A DNA stretch of 64,000 bases from Ascaphus truei (taxonomy: Eukaryota; Chordata; Amphibia; Anura; Ascaphidae). Location of the stretch: NCBI GenBank assembly GCA_036426205.1, contig CM071574.1, positions 17,578,440-17,642,439 of the forward strand, given 5' to 3'. Positions within the stretch are counted from its first letter, which is position 1. Every line of letters starts with the position of its first letter. The notes beneath the pieces are model-generated. The model searched no databases. It saw nothing but the letters and a program-made list of their open reading frames with translations, and had not been told where the DNA came from. Of the stretch, positions 33,031 through 44,370 are shown piece after piece. Made by a program: the position numbers and the translations under genes.

Positions 33031-33540
33031 CTTCATTCCCTTAGCGGTTAGCCGCTAAAGTTATGAAGTGGCCTGTAAATGCATTTTTCATGTATTGGAT
33101 GCATGACGGGAAGCTCCAGGGCTGGTATTAATGGCTATCAGCTACGGAGCCCCCCGGGCATCAATCTGAGGCAGGAGAAGGGCCAGATTTTTTCTAAGTC
33201 CAGACATATCGCAGCTCATCAAGGCATCTCCCCACCAATCTACCAAAATTTGGGGGTGGATTGGATTTGGGGAGAATATCGCCTTATAGAGCTGCGATAG
33301 CCTACGATAGGTGAATCGCGGCTAATAAAATCGAGCGAGTTTATGATCCTTCCGAAAATGGTCGATAAGCGGCTGATTGCCGCTCGATTGGCGATTTTCT
33401 TTTGGTCATAAGATTTTGCAGCGATACAGGCTGTTATCGAGCACTTATCGAGGCTTACTGAATGCGAGTAGCCATTTTGGTCGATAAGTGCTCAATAAGG
33501 GCCTTATCGAGGCTTTCTGAATGAGGCCCACAGTCTTTCC
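33031..33540. repeat. Composite repeat with 'ttatcgagg' words
   Basis: It begins with 'ccccttcattcccttagcgg' (shared with the fold-back at 25970) and ends with 'gccttatcgaggctttctga', 'atgaggccca'. Internal inverted words such as 'gataagtgctc' / 'gagcacttatc' are present. Family unknown. Confidence 0.45.
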
Positions 33541-33562
33541 TTGTGAACGTAATAACCATAGA

Positions 33563-33736
33563 ACAGGGGTGGCCAACTCCAATCCTCAAGGGTAACCAAC
33601 AGGTCAAGTTTTAAGGATATCCCTGCTTCATCACAGGTGGCTCAATCAAAATGACTGAGCCACCTGTGTTGAAGCAGGGATATCCTTTAAACCTGACTTG
33701 TTGGTGACCCTTGAGGACTGGAGTTGGTCACCACTT
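33563..33736. mobile_element. hAT-type palindromic MITE, full-length copy
   Basis: The left end 'caggggtggccaactcc' and right end 'ggagttggtcaccactta' are inverted, and the whole 174 bp folds back on itself through 'aggtggctcaatc' / 'gactgagccacctgt'. This is the best copy here. Others lie at 2445, 5353, 12643 and 46096. The CAGGGGTGGCCAA-type end is typical of hAT elements. The target duplication is unclear (TAGAA on both sides). Confidence 0.8.
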
Positions 33737-35144
33737 AGAACATACCATAATAACCACTAAACATACCCCATCTCCTCCTATTCACCAATCCTCCTCTTCC
33801 AAGCCCGACCTGCATTCGCTACTCTACAAGATTAACCCTTCTAGTACTACTATTCCTCAAGTCAAATGCAGAGCCAACAGCTTGCATGGACAAGGCCTTC
33901 CTTAGTGTTTTCAGGGCTACACTTTTTAAGCATAAAAATACAGTGGTCTCTAATGACTGCTTCCCTTTCCACTCTTCATGTAAACAACAAACATTATTTC
34001 TAGAATTATTTTTAGTACCTTACAATTTCTCATGATATCCAGTTATTGCCCTGTCAGGTTTGAAAGGAGGGGGAAGCTAATATTCAATTTTCTATAAGGG
34101 GTCCAGTCCTCCCCGTCAACCTTCAGTACATAAAAAGTAGTCCCATAAAGTACCACGGGGATTCACCTTTTTCTAATTACCGACAACAACGATCATATTT
34201 ATGGTTGGATACAAATGTCATAGAACTGCATATATAAAAGGATTTAGCTGCTACTCTTCAGAACAAGCAGATACTGACATTTCAAATACCGGAAAATCTT
34301 TTTTTGTTTTTTTAGATACATGTTCAAAAAAGAAGAATAGTATACTGAGTTGGAAAGAAATCTATATCCAGTCTATTTCTATGCAGAGTTTTTTTGTTGT
34401 AGAGTTGATTAATCATTTTCCTTCAACACCTGAGTGTCTCTTTTTCCACGAAAAAAAAAATCTGACTTTAAAATATAAAGAAGCAAAGCAAACCTTACTG
34501 TCCTTGTATGACTTAGCTTTAGAAATCCTGAACCGTATGAGGTTATTTTGAAAGATTTCTTTTGTAAACTTCTTTGATGTATTCTCTCTCTTTTTTAACT
34601 AAAGTCTAGCCATACACAGTACAAGATTCTACAGTGCAAGTTGGTGAAAATGAATCACAATTTCCTTTACAAATGATTTATTTTGTGTCGTTCATGTTTT
34701 TAATATGGTAGCCCTTGATATCAAAAGGAAAGCTCAGGGAAATGATAAAATGATTCACAGCTTTCCATTTATAAATTGCTAGCTCAAATCTGGGGCATAT
34801 TGGTACTAGGTGAAAGACATTACCATTTGAAAGTCCTTCGGAAGTCATTAAAATGGCTTTGGTATTGTGTGGCCATTGTTGAGTAAAGACATATATCAAG
34901 ACATATATATATAACAGAGCTAGTACTTGCAACCCAGAAAAAGAAGAGGATGTAAAGTTGTGGTCAAGCCTTTAGGTGGTTTATGTGGTATAGTACAGTA
35001 TATCATTAAATCTTTAAGATTAGTCCAATGTTGCGCTACAGGTCTTTCTCACCCATGTCATTATTAAGAGTAAAATGTTTCAAGAAGCAATCTGTGCTGC
35101 TCAGATGTATTTTTCCTATACACCATTTCAGAACAGCGAAGTTA
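33737..35144. other. Unassigned stretch
   Basis: No recognised gene or repeat. A 116-codon open frame at 34201-34551 (plus) shows no family motif. Confidence 0.35.
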
Positions 35145-35203
35145 CATAGTTGCATCGTAGATGAAGTTAAAAAAAGATGGAATGTCCATCAAGTTCAACC
35201 CCA
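35145..35203 (-). mobile_element. CR1-type LINE, 3'-end fragment
   Basis: 'gttacatagttgcatcgtag', 'atgaagtt' and 'tgtccatcaagttcaacc' match 5715-5790, the 3' end of the CR1-type LINE. Confidence 0.75.
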
Positions 35204-35352
35204 CCCGGGGACCCCCGCTGGCCTGGGGTATTAATTGTGTGTGTAAAAAAATGGTTTTATGGGAGGAGGATGGGCGGGGGGGGGGTGGTGGGGGTTAGGG
35301 GCACAGGGGGTGGGTTGTGTATTGTGCTTACTAAATATTTTTAAATTGAATT

Positions 35353-35608
35353 TTTATGACTAGTGTAGATGAGCAGGGGGTCTCTGGAGCTGAACTGTGT
35401 TGGTTTGAGGTCCGGGGACCCCCTACTTCCTGATATGCAGGCCCCGTTATTGCTCCTATGCATGTAAATGTCTCGTGTCACGTGATCGGGACTTTCCATG
35501 CATAGGAGATACCGGCACCCCATAACGGGGCCTGTATCTCAGGAAGCAGGTGGTCCGCAGAGCTGAAACCAATGCATTTCTGCTCCGGAGACCCCCTGCT
35601 CATCTACA
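35353..35608. repeat. Fold-back repeat ('gagcagggggtc' family), copy 2
   Basis: 'agatgagcagggggtctctg' faces 'gagaccccctgctcatct'. The inner arms 'tgcaggccccgttat' and 'ataacggggcctg' pair across a centre near 35480. Related to 26207-26468 over its whole length and about 100 bp of the right flank. Confidence 0.7.
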
Positions 35609-36454
35609 CAAGTATTAAAATGTATATTAAAAAACATACATTTTGGGTGAGATTTTCGCTGAGAGAGGCTGCTCTCTCTGAGCAGCTCTCTCTGAGCAGA
35701 AAGGAATCGCCGGGTAAGGTCTTTTCAGAGAGGCAATCCTATCGTCGGTGGCATCTCGCCCGTTTCGGGAATTTTGTTATCACAGGTAATCAATGCTTTC
35801 TGAATACTGTGGTAGCAACACTCACAAAAACGGTGATATATATGGCCCAGCGATTTTTTTATGAACCTTTACTGCATAGGCCCCATAGTGAGAATCCCCC
35901 AGAGATGGGCATTTGACCTGGTATTCTGGTTTTGGTTCTAATTATAATGTTGGGGTTTTGGATCTAACATCTTACCCACGGTTCTTGTAGATTTTGATTT
36001 CATATACCTGGTTTTGCCCCACTAAATTCTCAATTTCATTTCATATGTGAAATATTTATATTATTTGATTTATCATTGTGTTATAAGGTGGATATTATTT
36101 AAGTTAAATTCTGTTAGCAAGATTTACAAAATGTAGCTATAAAATTATAAAGTTATTATTCTGTGATCAAAATTTAAAACAGAATTTGGACCCAGCATTT
36201 GATTGTGGCGCTTTTTCAATATTACATTCAAATGTCAAGTTTCTTTTACAAACATACATATTAAAACAGTTTACTGTTATGTTCAGAAAGTATGATATTC
36301 CCTTGAGAAATTGAACTCTCTATTTTTAAATATTCAGAAGGCTATACCATATGCCAATACCCTCTAGATTTTTCCTGTTGAAAGCTTTATATATTTGTTG
36401 GTATTGTAATGAGTCACACCTCATCATAGGGCTCTGTATTTCACTTTATATATG
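35609..36454. other. Unassigned stretch
   Basis: The first 140 bp extend the fold-back family, with a 'ctctctgagcag' duplication at about 35670-35700. The rest is AT-rich with nothing recognised. Confidence 0.35.
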
Positions 36455-37330
36455 TAGCCATGGCTGATCTAAACTACCTCTCTGCCTCCTGTCACAAAAG
36501 GCTCTGCTTAAAGTGCGCGCGACGGTGATGCGACGGATGACGTCACCCGGCAATTTTACTTTTGCCGATGTCGCTGGCGACCTGGCCATTGATTGGTTCA
36601 GAGGCAGATAGCGACAGCCTCTGAAAAATCAAATTTTGTCTGCTTCCAAATTTTTGGTCGCCGCCATCGCTGCCGTCATGCCGTCGTGTTGCACTTACTA
36701 TAAGCGCTTGCGGCGGCGACAATGCTTTTGTTTTCAGGTGACGGCGCGTCACCAGCACTATAAGCGCAACCTAAGTCTTTAGTAGCTACAGGCTGTGGCA
36801 GGCTATCCTAGGGCTTTGACCCCCTCATGCTGACACTCTGAGTGACAGAAGAGGTGTGCCACAAGGGTCTGTGTAAAGCCAATAGTGGTACAGACCTTGT
36901 GCCTTCCCCTTCTCGTGCATCAGAGAGGGAAGTACTAAATTATAGGAGTTCAGCTCCCATCCTCCTGGTGTGAGGAAGCAAGAAGCTCAGCTCATCCCGG
37001 CTGGGAGTAAGACATGCAGTCAGTCCCTCATGGGCTGAATGAGCAAGAGAGATTAGAGGCCTCAAGTCTACAAGAGAGCCAAGGCACCATCCAGAGGTCT
37101 GGGGTCCCAGATCAATCCTCATGCATACGCTGTACTGCTAGCAGTGGCTGCTACAATAAATCATCCCTTCTTATATACCCCTGCCTAAGCTCTCAGTCTA
37201 TTGGGTAGGGGTATGGATGGAATTTGTCATAGTGGGGGACTGAATCTGGAAATCCTGGAGCCCACTGGAGCTGGAGGCGCTGACATCCTGAGTGAACACA
37301 GGTATGCACGCACCACAAACAGCAGCAACC
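36455..37330 (+). mobile_element. Possible LTR with a nested Harbinger MITE
   Basis: It begins TGTAGCCATGG like the LTR at 24349 and contains TATA-like 'cttatatacccc' and 'acaataaatcatccc'. The MITE at 36500-36771 interrupts it. I cannot define its 3' end or a target duplication, so the LTR call is tentative. Confidence 0.35.
36500..36771. mobile_element. PIF/Harbinger-type MITE, family 1
   Basis: The ends 'ggctctgcttaaagtgc' and 'gcactataagcgcaacc' are inverted repeats, 272 bp apart. 'taa' follows the right end and 'aaa' precedes the left. The interior is rich in 'gcgacgg' and 'ggcggcgac'. Confidence 0.7.
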
Positions 37331-37342
37331 AGTAGACTGTAT

Positions 37343-37390
37343 GATACTCCTTGATAAAACACCACCTGGTGCAAAACGCGTAGGAGTGTC
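37343..37390 (+). ncRNA. Hammerhead-ribozyme-like module, locus E
   Basis: GATACTCC (37343-37350) pairs with GGAGTGTC (37383-37390) over 8 bp as stem I. Between them: TTGATAA, AA, CACC-loop-GGTG, C, AAA, ACGCGT, A. The triplet is GUA. U3/A8 core. The G of the GAA core box is A here, a likely inactivating change. Confidence 0.5.
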
Positions 37391-38213
37391 TCTGGTGCCT
37401 CCTTTTTATGTATGTCAGATCTTTGTATATTCATTTTTTTTTACCCTGATTCCCATGGCTGTGCACTGCTTCAACTTTGTTTGCTTAATCTGGATTTCTA
37501 TCACTGGCTGCTGTTCACGCTGAGGCTGAGACTCCATGAGTGGGTGAAGAAGACAACATGTGAGTGTTTTGATTTATCCTCCTTTCTACTGTACATGTTT
37601 TTGGCGTATTACTGAAGATATTCACTTATGGGTATTCCCAATAAGGATTTAGGGATGCAGATTCCAATATAGTCTATACACCTTCACCTTCAGGCGACAA
37701 GTAATTGCCTGTTTAGAAGAGTATAAAACCCATCTTTAAAAGACATTTTATTTATCACCCACTCAAAATGGAGGCCTCTATGGATGGGCTTTAAATATTT
37801 CAAACAATATTTTCCAATCCACTTCTCCTGAAAATACTTGAGCACTCATATACCACTTTGACTACGTGAATTTCAATGTGCACCTAAAACCCGTATTGAT
37901 AAAATAGTGCTAGTCCTTAATGCGTGTTTAGTCCGATTAACCTGAATGGGCATTGAGGCATCAGGTGCACTACTAGGACTCAGCCCCTTTTAATGCAGTA
38001 TTTCTCAACCCTCTTCTTGGGGAACACTGGCAAGGCTATGTTTTGGGGATAACAAACTAATCACACATTCACATATTAGCATACATTTGTGCTTGGTAAT
38101 TCCTTGGTTATTGCTTAAATCTGGTCTGAATAGAGGTTATCAAAACATTGTTTTACCTGTACTTTCAGAAAAGACTCTAACATTTTAGATATTCAAATTG
38201 CTGAGGAGATGTA
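37391..38213. other. Unassigned stretch
   Basis: Nothing recognised beyond the downstream part of the locus E module. ATGTA at 38209-38213 is the left target copy of the solo LTR. Confidence 0.35.
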
Positions 38214-39534
38214 TGTTACGGTAGCTAGTGATAGGTTATAATATACACAAAAATCTCTGGGTTGAATTGAACACGACTTAGATATAATAAATATAGTTTA
38301 TTCCTTTAAGAAGGTGAACACACAAGATGGTACAAATAACAGACAAAATATAGCACTTACTTAGGGGTTGGACAATGAAGCAATCAGGTACAGGATTGGC
38401 AATTCATTCATCAATACAGGATACAAATGAAGACATCACGAAGACAATGGGTATAGGGTTTACACTGGTTTATATGGGATTCCAGTCCCATACCCTGACA
38501 TTGAGTGCAAGACATTGGATGACAATTATCTGCACCCAATCCCTCCTTGCCACCTCACTTGAGAGGCAAAGTAATACCTGCCCACTGGGTGGGCATTATT
38601 CTAATCAGGGGCTTATTTCCCTAGACCCCCTCCCACAAGACTGGCGTCGCCCAGTCTGCTTTGGACAGGAAATCCTTTGTCCCAAGGTGTGAAACACAAC
38701 ACTTATCCCAAGTACCCACGTCCTGCTCTGCTTTGTTCTAGAATACACAAGCAGGGTGGTGGAGCCTTTGATCAGGGGGCTCATTGTAGACCACTTGTCT
38801 CCCCCCTGAGCATTAACATACCATACGGCCTCTGGTTTTCCCGGTGTTAGGAATACCAGACCCACAAGGTAATACATATCTTAAAATACACATATTAAAA
38901 TAATCCGTTCGGCCGGGCCGAACGGGCTGAAACTTGCCAGACCCTCATGCCGGAGGGAACTCTCCATAGTGGCAAAGTTTCAGCCTGCTGTGACCCACCG
39001 GACCGGAGTTACACAAATGCAGTTTTAAAAGCACTTTTGAACATGAGGCTTTTTTCTGCCATGCAAGTCAATGGCAGAAACCCAAATTTTACAATTTCCT
39101 TGACTCCGTTCTGTTGCCCCGAGAGGGTCGGTATTTGCCATGCAATCCTGCCGGAACTAGGACTACATGGTGGCCGAATCTCAGCCCTCTAGGTTGAACA
39201 GAACCGGAGTTATGGGTTCCAGGTTTCTGCTCACTCTGACTTAGCCGTTTTCACTCGCGGCTTTTACCTCCGCCATTAGGCCCAGGGCATGGTTACTGCT
39301 TGCTTGCTCTCGCTTGCTCTCGCTTGCTGCTGCTTGCCACTGAGCACCTACAGTCGCAATTAAAGCGGCTTTAGTAGGGGCTCGCGCATGCTTTCCGTTG
39401 CTTGCTGAGGCGCGCTTGAACAGAGCCGACAGTGAAATTTTAAATTCACGCGCTGAGTCCGCTCACGTGACGCCTCAGCAACCAATGGAAGGAGAGCAGG
39501 GAAATGTGAACGGGGTCTGGCGCCAGCGGAGTGA

Positions 39535-39950
39535 GTGTACCTTCTGCCCGATCCCTGTGGCTGTCAGCCTGCGGGAGATGGAGGGGGCTTGCGCTGCCGG
39601 GGGTGAGCGGGTGATGTGCCTCCATCTGCCCGATCCCTGTGGCTGTCAGCCTGCGGGAGATGGAGGGGGATTGTGGCTGCCGGGGGCGTGAGCGGAGGTG
39701 ATGTGCCTCCATCTGCCCGATCCCTGTGGCTGCAGCTGCGGGAGATGGAGGGGCTTGCGCTGCTGGGGTGAGCGGGTGATGTGCCTCCATCTGCCGATCC
39801 CTGTGGCTGTCAGCTCGGGAGATGGGAGGGGGCTTGCGTGCCGGGGTGTGAGCGAGTGATGTGAGTCCCATCTGCCCGATCCCTGTGGCTGTAAGCGCGG
39901 GAGATGGAGGGGCTTGCGCTGCCGGGGTGGGAGATGGTGATGTGCCGCCC
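39535..39950. repeat. Minisatellite, about 82-bp unit, five copies
   Basis: Units start at 'ctgcccgatccctgtggctg' or near variants at 39544, 39626, 39713, 39791 and 39872 (spacing 78-87 bp). They are GC-rich with small indels between copies. Confidence 0.85.
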
Positions 39951-39989
39951 TATTGACCCAGTGTGTCTGGGGGGTGTGCATGTCATGGT

Positions 39990-40330
39990 GTGGGTGTGCA
40001 TGTATGTGTGTGTGTGCATGTATGTGGGTGGTGGATGTGTGTGTGCATGTGCATGTGCATGATGTGTGTGTGTGTGTGTGTGGTGTTGTGTGTGTGTGTG
40101 TGTGTGTATTATGTAGTGTGTGTGTGTATGTATGTGTTGTGTGTTTGCTGTGTTGTGTGTGTCCATGTATTTGTGTGTGTCCATTAGTGTGTGTATGTGT
40201 GTGTGTGTGTGTGTGTGTACCGTGTGTATGTGTGCGTGTATGTGTGTATGTGTGTATGTGTGTGCAGTTGTTGTGGTGTGTGTGTGTACCAGTCAGTGTG
40301 TAGTGTATGTGTGGTGTTGTGATGTTGTGT
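39990..40330. repeat. (TG)n-rich microsatellite
   Basis: Interrupted TG/TATG runs. All apparent Val/Cys-rich or His/Thr-rich open frames here are artefacts of the repeat. Confidence 0.9.
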
Positions 40331-40431
40331 GCGCGAATATAGATTATACAAGTTGCACAATGTTAATAAATAAATTTATCTCACATGTCTTTTTTTAAAT
40401 TTTTTAAATATTATATAATATACACAAAACA

Positions 40432-40432
40432 C

Positions 40433-40480
<48 letters not shown>
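40432..40480. repeat. (CA)n microsatellite
   Basis: Uninterrupted CA run of about 24 units, inside the same Harbinger-type element as the TG tract. Confidence 0.9.
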
Positions 40481-40482
<2 letters not shown>

Positions 40483-41797
40483 CCCCAGTGACACACAAAC
40501 ACACAGATCACTTCAAAGTGACACACACACACAGTGATACCCGCCTCCCAAGCGCTTGCTGTCTCCTCTGCAAGGACAGCAAAAAGCTCCTGGTAGAGCG
40601 AGCGGCAGCAAGCGAGAGCGAGCGGCAGCACCTAAGCGCTTACTATGTCCAAGGCCTTAGAGTCTATGGTGCAACCCTTATAACGAGCGTGACCCTTTAC
40701 CGGGGTTATTAACTCTCGGACCCTGTTGGTGTCAAGTGAGGGGGTTCCTAGGTCTAGGGGAAAAAAGAACTTTATTCCTGGGTGCCCCAGAACCTAAGTT
40801 TCCCACGCCAATTGAATTTGAACTTGACCGGGGAGTGATCAAAGCTCTCGTCAAGACAATGTCTCCGCTCTTGCGGTCTGCGGTTTGGATGGCTGCCAAC
40901 CCGTTCCTGGAGGTCGGCGTTGAGGAATCCCCATTGAAATGAATGGCTCCATTGACTTACAATAGGGAACCGCCGCTCTCCTCTCGGGCGCCACCTGCAG
41001 GTCTTCTACGATATCAGGCCGAAATCGCTGGATCTCCATACGGTTACATGGGGCTGTAATGGCGACCTATGGGGAGACTGCAAAATGGAACCTGAAAAGG
41101 TGGGAAAAGGGACAAAGGGCCATAAACACCAAATTAATATTAACCCTTTCCCTCCCACTTGGATCCCAGTGTATGTTGTTGCTGCATACATTGCAAAGGT
41201 ACACATTCCAATAATTGTACCAATATACACATCTAGCAAATAAAACAGTTTGCCATGAGGCAGGGGAATAAAAATACACGAATTCTCTCTAAATGTGGGA
41301 ATAGGATAACCAAGGGACATAACTTTTGGTTATGAAGCAGTGGAACATATGTATTATACGTACATTTCGGGTTAACCCCTCACTTCCCAGACAGTGGAAG
41401 GGGGTGACCCCTTTATTACTCTCTTGGCACCCCTCCCCCGTCACAATGTACAAAATTTAATTATTTGCAGATAGTGTCATCTTAACAGTAGTGAACCCGT
41501 TAACGTCTCCCCCAAACCTGCACTATAGACTTTCAGAATTTGATTTGTTCTTGGAGTATAAAATAAACTCCTAGAACATCAGTGGGCCTTAATCTGACTC
41601 TAGCATACCATGAGGTTATTATTTATTTATAAAATATTTTACCAGGAAGTAATACATTGAGAGTTACCTCTCGTTTTCAAGTATGTCCTGGGCACAGAGT
41701 AAAACAAAATAATACATGGTTACAAATACAGTTACATAAATGAACAAGGTATACATTATATACAAGACATTGCATGCACAGTTAAAGAAAATATATA

Positions 41798-43283
41798 TTA
41801 TGAGCGTATGAAACAGTTACAGACCAGATTAAAGTGTGAGACAGCCTTAGATTTGAAAGAACTTAAGCTGGTGGTGGATATGAGAGTCTCTGGTAGGTTG
41901 TTCCAGTTTTGGGGTGCACGGAAGGAGAAGGAGGAACGTCCGGATACTTTGTTGAGTCTTGGGAACATGAATAGTCTTTTGGAGTCTGATCTCAGGTGAT
42001 AGGTACTGCATGTGGTAGGGGTGAGGAGCTTGTTCAGGTAGCTGGGTAGCTTGCCCAGAAAGTATTTGAGGGTGAGACAGGAAAGGTGAACTTTGCGCCT
42101 AGACTCTAGTGATGACCAATCTAGTTCTTTGAGCATTTCGCAGTGATGTGTGTTGTAGTTGCATTGGAGAACAAAACGACAAATTGAATTGTAGAGGGTG
42201 TCAAGTTTGCTAAGGTGGGTTTGAGGAGCCGAGCCATATACTATGTCTCCATAGTCAATAATTGGCCTTAGCATCTGCTGTGCAATACGCTTTCTGACCA
42301 GGAGACTTAGGGAGGATTTGTTTGGCATAGGTCTTGGTTGTCAGGGTATCAATGTGCATCCCGAATGTTAAGTGGGAGTCAAACCATAAGCCCAGGTATT
42401 TAAAACTAGTGACAGGTGTTAGGGTGGTTTTAGCGTTGGTTCTAATCAGGAGCTCAGTCACTGGAAGCTTTACAAATTTAGTCTTGATCCCAAATACCAT
42501 TGTTACCGTCTTGTCAGTGTTTAAAAACAGTTTGTTTTGGGAAATCCAGTTTTCGAGTCTCAAAAAGTCAGACTGAAGTATGTGTTGAAGGTCAGAGAGG
42601 CTATGGCTGTGTGCATACAGGATTGTGTCATCTGCATACATGTGTATTGAGGCTTCCTTACAAGCGGTGGGAAGATCATTAATGAACACTGAGAAGAGTA
42701 GGGGCCCCAGAACAGAGCCTTGCGGGACACCACAGGTGATATCCAGGGGGTTGGAGTTAGAGCCTGAGATGGACACATGTTGGGATCTTCCTGATAGGTA
42801 GGACTGAAACCAGTTTAAAGCATGTTTCCCTATTCCAGAGCTCTGGAGTTTATTAAGCAGGATAACATGATCAACTGTGTCAAAAGCCTTTGCAAAATCT
42901 AGGAATACTGCACCAGTGAGTTGTCCCCGTTCCATTCCGCACTGGATTTCATTGCAAACTTTTAGCAGGGTAGTTACGATGGAGTGGTTGGGATGAAACC
43001 CAGACTGGAATTGGCTAGGGAAATTTGTCTTGGTGTAGAAATCGCTTAATTGGGAGTAGACACATTTTTCCATAACTTTGGATAGAATTGGGAGAAGTGA
43101 GCTTGGCCTGTAGTTTGAGACAGTGTTTTTGTCCCCACTTTTGAAGATTGGGACAACTCTGGCAGTTTTCCAGGTCTTAGGGATATGGCCTGCAGACAGG
43201 ATAGAGTTGACTATGCGCAATTGGTTTGGCAATGGCTGGGGCACCAAGTCGTAGGAACCTAGATTGTAGTAAGTCAGGTCCAC
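41798..43283 (-). pseudogene. LINE ORF2, reverse transcriptase and C-terminal region (broken)
   Basis: The open piece 42255-43283 (about 342 codons) has 'SNYRPSSLLPILSKVMEKCV', 'FLDFAKAFDTVDHVILLNKL', 'GVPQGSVLGPLLFSVFINDL' and the catalytic 'MYADDTILY' intact. After a frameshift at about 42255-42330, 41798-42328 encodes the C-terminal region ('RPIIDYGDIVYGSA', 'SFSFRAPQNWNNLPETL'). Apart from the frame breaks the reverse transcriptase is well preserved. Confidence 0.88.
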
Positions 43284-44230
43284 ATTGGCTGCTTAGTTTT
43301 AGTTTGAGGAGCGCTTGTGTAATCTCCTCTTCAGATACTGGGCTAAATTGAAAATTGTGGGCAGTGTTGGGAGGGGGTGGGACTATATGGGTACTCCCAG
43401 GATGAGATTCAGTTTTGGGGTTTGTGCTGCGTTTCGCTAATAAGTTAGTGGCACACCCCACAAAGTAATCATTGAATGCATTTGCAATGTCAGTGGGGTT
43501 TGTCAGAGTAATATCCCCCTTAGTGATATTACTTGGTTGTTGATGGTCAGGAGCCTGAAATATATTGTTGATAACCTTCCAGAAGTTAGCTGGGTTTGAT
43601 GTATTTTGGTGGAGATTGTCAGAGTAATATTGTGCTTTTGCATACCTTGTTTGCCTTGTGCACACGTTCCGCAGGCATCTGTAGTGATTGAGATCCTTGG
43701 TAGTGCCAGTTACTTTGTAGCTTTTCCACAAGGCATCCCTGAACTGGTAGAGTGCTATAAGGTCAGGTGTAACCCATGGAAGGTGGGCCCCCCGTACCCT
43801 TATTTTGCGTAGTGGAGCATGGGTATCGCAGAGTTTTAAGAACTCGGATTGGAAATAGTCGAGCGCAGAGTCAGGGTCGGGAATTAAATCGATTCTGTGC
43901 CATGGGCAGTTGGTAAGGTCATCCAGAAACTGTTGTGGGTTAAAGTTTTTAAATGTTCTAGTGAGGAGAACTTTAGGGCTTGAATGGGGCGGTTTAATTT
44001 TCCTTACACAGTACACTATTGCATGGTCACTGAAAATATCAGGAAGGATGCCAGAGGATTGGATTCTGCTGGGGTTTAAGGAGAGAATCCAGTCTAGCAA
44101 GGAATGGTTATGCGACTTCAGGTTTATTCGTGTGGGTTGGGAAATGAGTTGCGATAGGTTAAGTGACTTGAGTTGTATCTGGATTTTGTGGTTTTTAGGG
44201 TCAAGCCAATTGAAGTTGAAATCCCCTTGA
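43177..44230 (-). pseudogene. LINE ORF2, endonuclease end and linker (broken)
   Basis: 'DIFSDHAIVYCVRKIK' is the SDH motif near the endonuclease end. 'THAPLRKIRVRGAHLPWVTP' and 'LNHYRCLRNVCTRQTRYAKA' are the conserved linker before the reverse transcriptase in Jockey-group elements. Upstream of the first Met (to about 44230) the frame continues with endonuclease-like residues. The frame breaks near 43180-43280, just before the reverse transcriptase. Confidence 0.8.
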
Positions 44231-44254
44231 ACTATCAGCTCACTCTTCTCTTTC

Positions 44255-44370
44255 AGAGAGGAAATGGAGGTTAAGCGTCTCCATCTGAATTTGAATTATA
44301 AATGGAAGGAATCCCACCTAAAATATCTGGGAATCTATTTGACAAAGTCCTATCAAACTCTATATGAATA
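44255..44370 (+). pseudogene. L1 ORF2 fragment, part 1
   Basis: 'WKESHLKYLGIYLT' is the conserved block just after the L1 reverse transcriptase. It continues, after the 1-kb insertion, in 45384-45770. Confidence 0.7.

Larger units (their letters stand above)
39279..40656. mobile_element. PIF/Harbinger-type non-autonomous element, family 2
   Basis: TTA on both sides (39276-39278, 40657-40659). The ends 'ggcccagggcatggtta' and 'tactatgtccaaggcc' are inverted. Subterminal 'cgcttgctctcgcttgctg' is answered by 'agcaagcgagagcgagcg'. The inside holds a five-unit minisatellite and long TG/CA runs, not a gene. Same end type as 21990-22385. Nested in a solo LTR. Confidence 0.75.
38214..41445 (-). mobile_element. 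Solo LTR (about 1.85 kb) with a nested Harbinger-type element
   Basis: On the plus strand it starts TGTTACGG and ends CCCGTCACA. Both sides carry ATGTA (38209-38213 and 41446-41450), a perfect 5-bp target duplication. The element at 39279-40656 is inserted inside, leaving about 1.85 kb of LTR. I set it on the minus strand because TGTGACGGGGG resembles other LTR starts and because related LTRs here end in GTTACA-like words. No internal region is left, so it arose by LTR-LTR recombination. Confidence 0.7.
41625..44254 (-). mobile_element. Jockey-group LINE (Rex1/CR1/L2-like), 5'-truncated
   Basis: Non-LTR retrotransposon on the minus strand. The 3' tail at 41630-41700 contains a compact stem-loop ('ttaccagga' / 'tcctgggca' with 'gagagttacctctc' inside). 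The coding part covers the end of the endonuclease, the reverse transcriptase and a C-terminal region in three frames. The 5' end at about 44254 abuts an L1 fragment. Tail fragments of the same family lie at 345-400 and 1405-1570. Confidence 0.85.

Noticed and set aside
39810..40400. Overlapping open frames rich in His/Thr or Cys/Val
   Set aside because: They are translations of the TG/CA microsatellite and neighbouring minisatellite.
43606..44230. Plus-strand open frames across the Jockey-group LINE
   Set aside because: Shadows of the minus-strand ORF2.
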